Shown piece by piece: positions 60,860 to 64,000 of a stretch of DNA of 64,000 nt. The notes under the pieces were generated by a model that was not told the origin of the DNA, ran no database searches, and saw only the letters and a list, made by a program, of their open reading frames with translations. How positions within the stretch are numbered: the stretch's first letter is position 1; the number at the start of each line of letters is the position of its first letter. The position numbers and the translations under genes are program-made. The stretch comes from Sporosarcina sp. Marseille-Q4063. GTDB taxonomy: Bacteria; Bacillota; Bacilli; Bacillales_A; Planococcaceae. The stretch spans positions 3,343,001-3,407,000 of the forward strand of contig NZ_CP070502.1 of NCBI RefSeq assembly GCF_018309085.1. The letters run 5' to 3'.

Positions 60860-62515
60860 ATGTCTGCCCAAGAATATTTACTGGATACACGTTGCCTAAG
60901 CTCACTTGTTAAAGTATTTGCGGATGAAGAACTGAAAGAATCCGCTATAACAGAAGGAACAGCATTGTTAAATGAAGTATACGCATTCCAAGTAGCATAC
61001 AAAAGAAGTGGAAGTAAATTGGAAGAGATAGCCGTTAACGTAGAATCAGATATCAGGGATTTAATAACAATTCGAGCAGTAGGGTTAGTTCCGTCAGAAT
61101 TTCCGGTATATCACAATCATGATGATAATATTTTACGCATGAAACCTGGATTATTTCCCGATCCATTGTATCCATTAGAACCAGCGGGATTATCTGCATT
61201 ACCATATCAATGGCGATCATTGTGGATAAAAGTTGATTTAACTAGTAACACTAAACCGGGGATCCATAAAATTTTTATAAAGTTTGAAACAGCTGAAGCT
61301 GGAACTATTGCTGAGGAAACTTTTAATTTGGAAGTTATTCCAGAAGTATTACCCGAACCCAAGCTAATACAAACAAATTGGTTACATACTGACTGTATAG
61401 CAACATATTACAAGACTGATGTGTTCAGTGAAAAACATTGGTCTTTAATTAGTAAATTTATTAAAACTGCTGTAAATCATGATATTAACATGGTATTAAC
61501 ACCGTTGTTTACGCCACCACTTGATACAGAGGTAGGGGCTGAACGTCCGACAGTACAGTTGGTAGATATAGAGATAAAAGATGAAATCTATCATTTTTGT
61601 TTTAATAAGTTAAAACGATGGGTGGATATGTGTAATCAAAATGGAGTGAAGTACTTTGAGTTTGCACACCTTTATTCGCAATGGGGGGCAGAACATGCGC
61701 CTAAAATAATGGCTGTTGAAAAGGGCGAATACAAACAAATTTTTGGTTGGAAAACTGATGCACATGGTAAAATTTATCGCGATTTTTTATCAAAGTTTCT
61801 TCCTGAATTAGTTTTGTTTATTGAGAGAAATGGACTGAGCCATCGCGTTTATTTTCATATTTCAGATGAACCGGGTCCAAATGATATTAAAGCATATAAA
61901 GATGCGAGTGATCATATCAATACTTTTTTGTCTGACTATCCTATTATTGATGCATTGTCAGATTACGAGTATTATGAAAAAGGCATTGTGAAAAAACCAA
62001 TTCCGGGTACAAATTATTTAGAACCATTTTTGGAAAAAGGTGTACCGGATTTATGGACTTATTATTGTTGTGGACAATATAAGGAGGTTGCAAATCGTTT
62101 TTTTGCTTTTCCTTCTGCCCGTAATCGGATAATTGGAATGCAATTATATAAATTTAATATGACCGGCTTCTTGCATTGGGGTTTTAATTTTTGGTACTCA
62201 CAATTATCAAAGAAAAAAATAAACCCATTTCAAGTAACTGATGCTGATCATGGATTTCCTTCAGGAGATGCATTTGTCGTATATCCTGGGGAAAACGGAC
62301 CAATCGAATCACTTAGGTTGGAAGTGTTTTATGAGGCATTACAAGACATAAGGGCATTGCAACTATTGGAATCCTATGTAGGAAAAAAAGCAGTAATTGA
62401 ATTATTAGAGGAAGGATTAAATGAGCCATTAACCTTTACTAAATATCCACAGAGCGGTGATTGGTTATTGAAAAAAAGAGAACAAGTAAATCGTGAAATA
62501 AAAGATAGAATATGA
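60860..62515 (+). CDS. DUF4091 (GH123-like) putative glycoside hydrolase
   Basis: The 551-residue protein has an N-terminal beta-sandwich (~1-165) and a TIM-barrel-like domain (~170-480). The latter has 'VYFHISDEPGPNDIKAYKDA' (~328-347), containing the Asp-Glu pair seen in GH123-type active sites, and 'GFLHWGFNFWYSQLSKKKIN' (~435-454). The C-terminal 'DAFVVYPGENGPIESLRLE' (~470-488) and 'RALQLLE' are DUF4091 hallmarks. No signal peptide, so it acts in the cytosol on an imported glycoside. GAGGAGG lies at the end of mgtC, so translation is coupled. Activity is not known. Confidence 0.85.
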   Translation: MSAQEYLLDTRCLSSLVKVFADEELKESAITEGTALLNEVYAFQVAYKRSGSKLEEIAVNVESDIRDLITIRAVGLVPSEFPVYHNHDDNILRMKPGLFPDPLYPLEPAGLSALPYQWRSLWIKVDLTSNTKPGIHKIFIKFETAEAGTIAEETFNLEVIPEVLPEPKLIQTNWLHTDCIATYYKTDVFSEKHWSLISKFIKTAVNHDINMVLTPLFTPPLDTEVGAERPTVQLVDIEIKDEIYHFCFNKLKRWVDMCNQNGVKYFEFAHLYSQWGAEHAPKIMAVEKGEYKQIFGWKTDAHGKIYRDFLSKFLPELVLFIERNGLSHRVYFHISDEPGPNDIKAYKDASDHINTFLSDYPIIDALSDYEYYEKGIVKKPIPGTNYLEPFLEKGVPDLWTYYCCGQYKEVANRFFAFPSARNRIIGMQLYKFNMTGFLHWGFNFWYSQLSKKKINPFQVTDADHGFPSGDAFVVYPGENGPIESLRLEVFYEALQDIRALQLLESYVGKKAVIELLEEGLNEPLTFTKYPQSGDWLLKKREQVNREIKDRI

Positions 62516-62527
62516 GGAGTGACTTAA

Positions 62528-63610
62528 ATGACGAAAGTATTGAAAGTTGGAATTATCGGTTGTGGTGGAATTGCCAATGGTAAACATCTACCAAGCTTAA
62601 GTAAGCTAAAGAACGTTGAGCTTGTTGGATTTTGCGATGTTATTATTGAAAAAGCGGAGATAGCTGCAGAAGAATATGGAACAGCAAATGCAATAACTTA
62701 TGTAAAATATCAGGAATTGTTAGAAGATAAATCAATTGACGTTGTTCATGTGCTAACACCAAATATCTCACATGCTGAAATATCAATTGCCGCATTGGAG
62801 GCGGGAAAGCATGTTATGTGTGAAAAACCTATGGCTAAGACTTCGAAAGAAGCAAAGGAAATGGTAGAAAAGGCAAGAAGTACAGGTAAAAAGTTAACAA
62901 TTGGTTATGATAACCGGTTTAGACCAGACAGTCAGCAATTGCATAAAATCACAAGTCGTGGTGATTTGGGGGAAGTATATTTTGCTAAAGCACATGCAAT
63001 TCGAAGACGTGCTGTACCTACGTGGGGTGTGTTTCTGGACGAAGAAAAACAAGGTGGCGGTCCATTAATTGATATCGGAACTCATGCCCTAGATTTAACT
63101 TTGTGGATGATGGACAATTATGAGCCCAAATCTGTAATGGGAAACATTTACCACGTATTGGGGAAGAAAGAAAATTCCGCGAATGCATGGGGTTCGTGGA
63201 ATCCTAATGAATTTAGAGTGGAGGACTCTGCATTTGGTTTTATTACAATGAAAAACGGGGCAACAATTACATTAGAAGCTAGTTGGGCATTAAATTCATT
63301 AGATGAAGACGAAGCTAAATGCTCCTTAAGTGGGTCTGAAGGTGGAGCTGATATGAAAGATGGTCTTCGTATAAATGGAGAGGATTTTGGCAAGTTGTAT
63401 ACAAAGAGTTTCGAATTGGATGCAGGCGGAGTTGCCTATTACGATGGTGAATCAGAATCGCATGCAGATTTGGAAGCTCGTTTGTGGATCGATAGTATTA
63501 TTAATGACACAGAACCAACAGTAAAACCAGAGCAAGCTTATGTAGTTACACAAATATTAGAAGCTATTTATGAGTCTGCGAAAACCGGTAAAGCTGTCTA
63601 TTTTGATTAA
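62528..63610 (+). CDS. Gfo/Idh/MocA family dehydrogenase
   Basis: The 360-residue dehydrogenase has 'KVGIIGCGGIANGKHLPSL' (~6-24), 'HVMCEKPMAKTSKEA' (~97-111) and 'GGGPLIDIGTHALDLTLWMM' (~176-195) with the conserved Asp and His. The Trp-rich loop 'NAWGSWNPNEFRVED' (~220) is seen in many glycoside-active members. GAGGAGTG precedes the ATG. It follows the DUF4091 gene by 12 nt, so hydrolase and oxidase probably act on the same substrate. Confidence 0.92.
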   Translation: MTKVLKVGIIGCGGIANGKHLPSLSKLKNVELVGFCDVIIEKAEIAAEEYGTANAITYVKYQELLEDKSIDVVHVLTPNISHAEISIAALEAGKHVMCEKPMAKTSKEAKEMVEKARSTGKKLTIGYDNRFRPDSQQLHKITSRGDLGEVYFAKAHAIRRRAVPTWGVFLDEEKQGGGPLIDIGTHALDLTLWMMDNYEPKSVMGNIYHVLGKKENSANAWGSWNPNEFRVEDSAFGFITMKNGATITLEASWALNSLDEDEAKCSLSGSEGGADMKDGLRINGEDFGKLYTKSFELDAGGVAYYDGESESHADLEARLWIDSIINDTEPTVKPEQAYVVTQILEAIYESAKTGKAVYFD

Positions 63611-63681
63611 TAAGCTATTGTCTCGTAATCAAATACAGTGCACGTAGGTTATTATTCAAAACTTATAAACGGAAGTGAGTG

Positions 63682-64000
63682 ATGAAATTGATTAAAGTAG
63701 CATTACTAAGTAGGTGGCATGTACATGCTGATGACTATGTACGTGAAATTAATGAAAATAAAAATATATCTATCAAGTTAGTTTGGGATGAAGAAATAAT
63801 TCGTGGGGAAGAATGGGCTAAAGAATTAGGAGTACCATTTGAAAAAGATTTAAAAGCTGTGCTATCAAATCCTGAAATTGATGCAGTCATTGTAAATACG
63901 CCAACTAGCTTACATAAGGATGTTATTGTCGCTGCAGCGAATAATAACAAACATATATTTACCGAAAAAGTTTTGGCCTTTACAGCGAAAGACTGTGACG
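63682..64000 (+). CDS. Gfo/Idh/MocA family dehydrogenase, N-terminal part (cut by window edge)
   Basis: From the ATG at 63682 (GGAAGTGAGTG upstream) the frame stays open to the window end, about 106 codons. It shows a Gfo/Idh-type N-terminus 'KVALLSRWHVHADDYVREI' and 'DAVIVNTPTSLHKDVIVAA', then 'HIFTEKVLAFTAKDC', equivalent to the EKP motif with Val in place of Pro. The Rossmann glycine loop is also altered ('ALLSRWHVHAD'), so it is a divergent member. It follows the preceding Gfo/Idh gene by 71 nt. Confidence 0.82.
   Translation, partial: MKLIKVALLSRWHVHADDYVREINENKNISIKLVWDEEIIRGEEWAKELGVPFEKDLKAVLSNPEIDAVIVNTPTSLHKDVIVAAANNNKHIFTEKVLAFTAKDCD

Overview
The window looks like chromosome from a low-GC Gram-positive bacterium of the Bacillales, most likely a Planococcaceae (Sporosarcina-like) or Bacillaceae member. 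The evidence is strong AGGAGG-type ribosome binding sites, frequent TTG/GTG starts, U-tract terminators, Bacillus-type CcpA (cre) boxes, YesN/YesM, YesL, YkvI and Iol homologues, and a Bacillales-type palindromic repeat. I see no rRNA, tRNA, transposase, phage gene or CRISPR array. The species is an inference.

Layout. 1-2.7 kb: the end of an aldo/keto reductase, an unknown protein, a membrane-anchored coiled-coil protein and a small membrane ORF. 2.8-5.4 kb: an amino-sugar operon, nanE-nagA-nagB. 5.4-7.5 kb: a small exported protein, a D-threonine aldolase/D-serine dehydratase-like enzyme and a winged-helix protein. 7.6-12.0 kb: a sugar-acid locus with an FCD-type GntR regulator, a zinc dehydrogenase, a GntP permease and a uronate-dehydrogenase-like SDR, with cre-like boxes. 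12.0-12.9 kb: a zinc-ribbon protein, then a non-coding stretch with six perfectly spaced 21-bp repeats and an inverted-repeat element. 12.9-17.3 kb: a three-part FAD/[2Fe-2S] amine or amino-acid dehydrogenase, divergent from a DAO-type subunit and a YkvI-like transporter.

From 17.4 kb to the end is a continuous carbohydrate-catabolism island of about 46 kb. It holds an AraC regulator with a GH4 alpha-galactosidase and an aldo/keto reductase plus Gfo/Idh pair. Three ABC importers follow: one controlled by YesN/YesM, one by a LacI protein, and one LplBAC-type. None has its own ATPase. There are six Gfo/Idh/MocA dehydrogenases (one cut by the window edge), four sugar-phosphate-isomerase-like TIM barrels, a ThuA-like protein, ROK proteins, a partial inositol (iol) operon (iolB-C-J-D), a DeoR regulator, a metallophosphoesterase, two PHP-domain proteins, an MgtC-like protein and a DUF4091 protein.

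The recurring unit is an oxidoreductase of the Gfo/Idh fold beside a TIM-barrel isomerase/lyase, once with ThuA. This resembles oxidation-first (3-keto-sugar) glycoside or cyclitol breakdown, as in ThuA/ThuB and IolG/IolE chemistry. My working model is a platform that imports unusual glycosides or (phospho)inositol derivatives, oxidises and cleaves them in the cytoplasm and feeds the products to glycolysis or the iol pathway. Signs of assembly by duplication and loss include a duplicated Gfo/Idh-SPI pair, a duplicated aldo/keto reductase, an apparent iolA remnant between iolJ and iolD, and a CehA/McbA-type PHP protein that appears to be split into two distant genes. Function, substrates and percent identities are estimated by reading, not computed.
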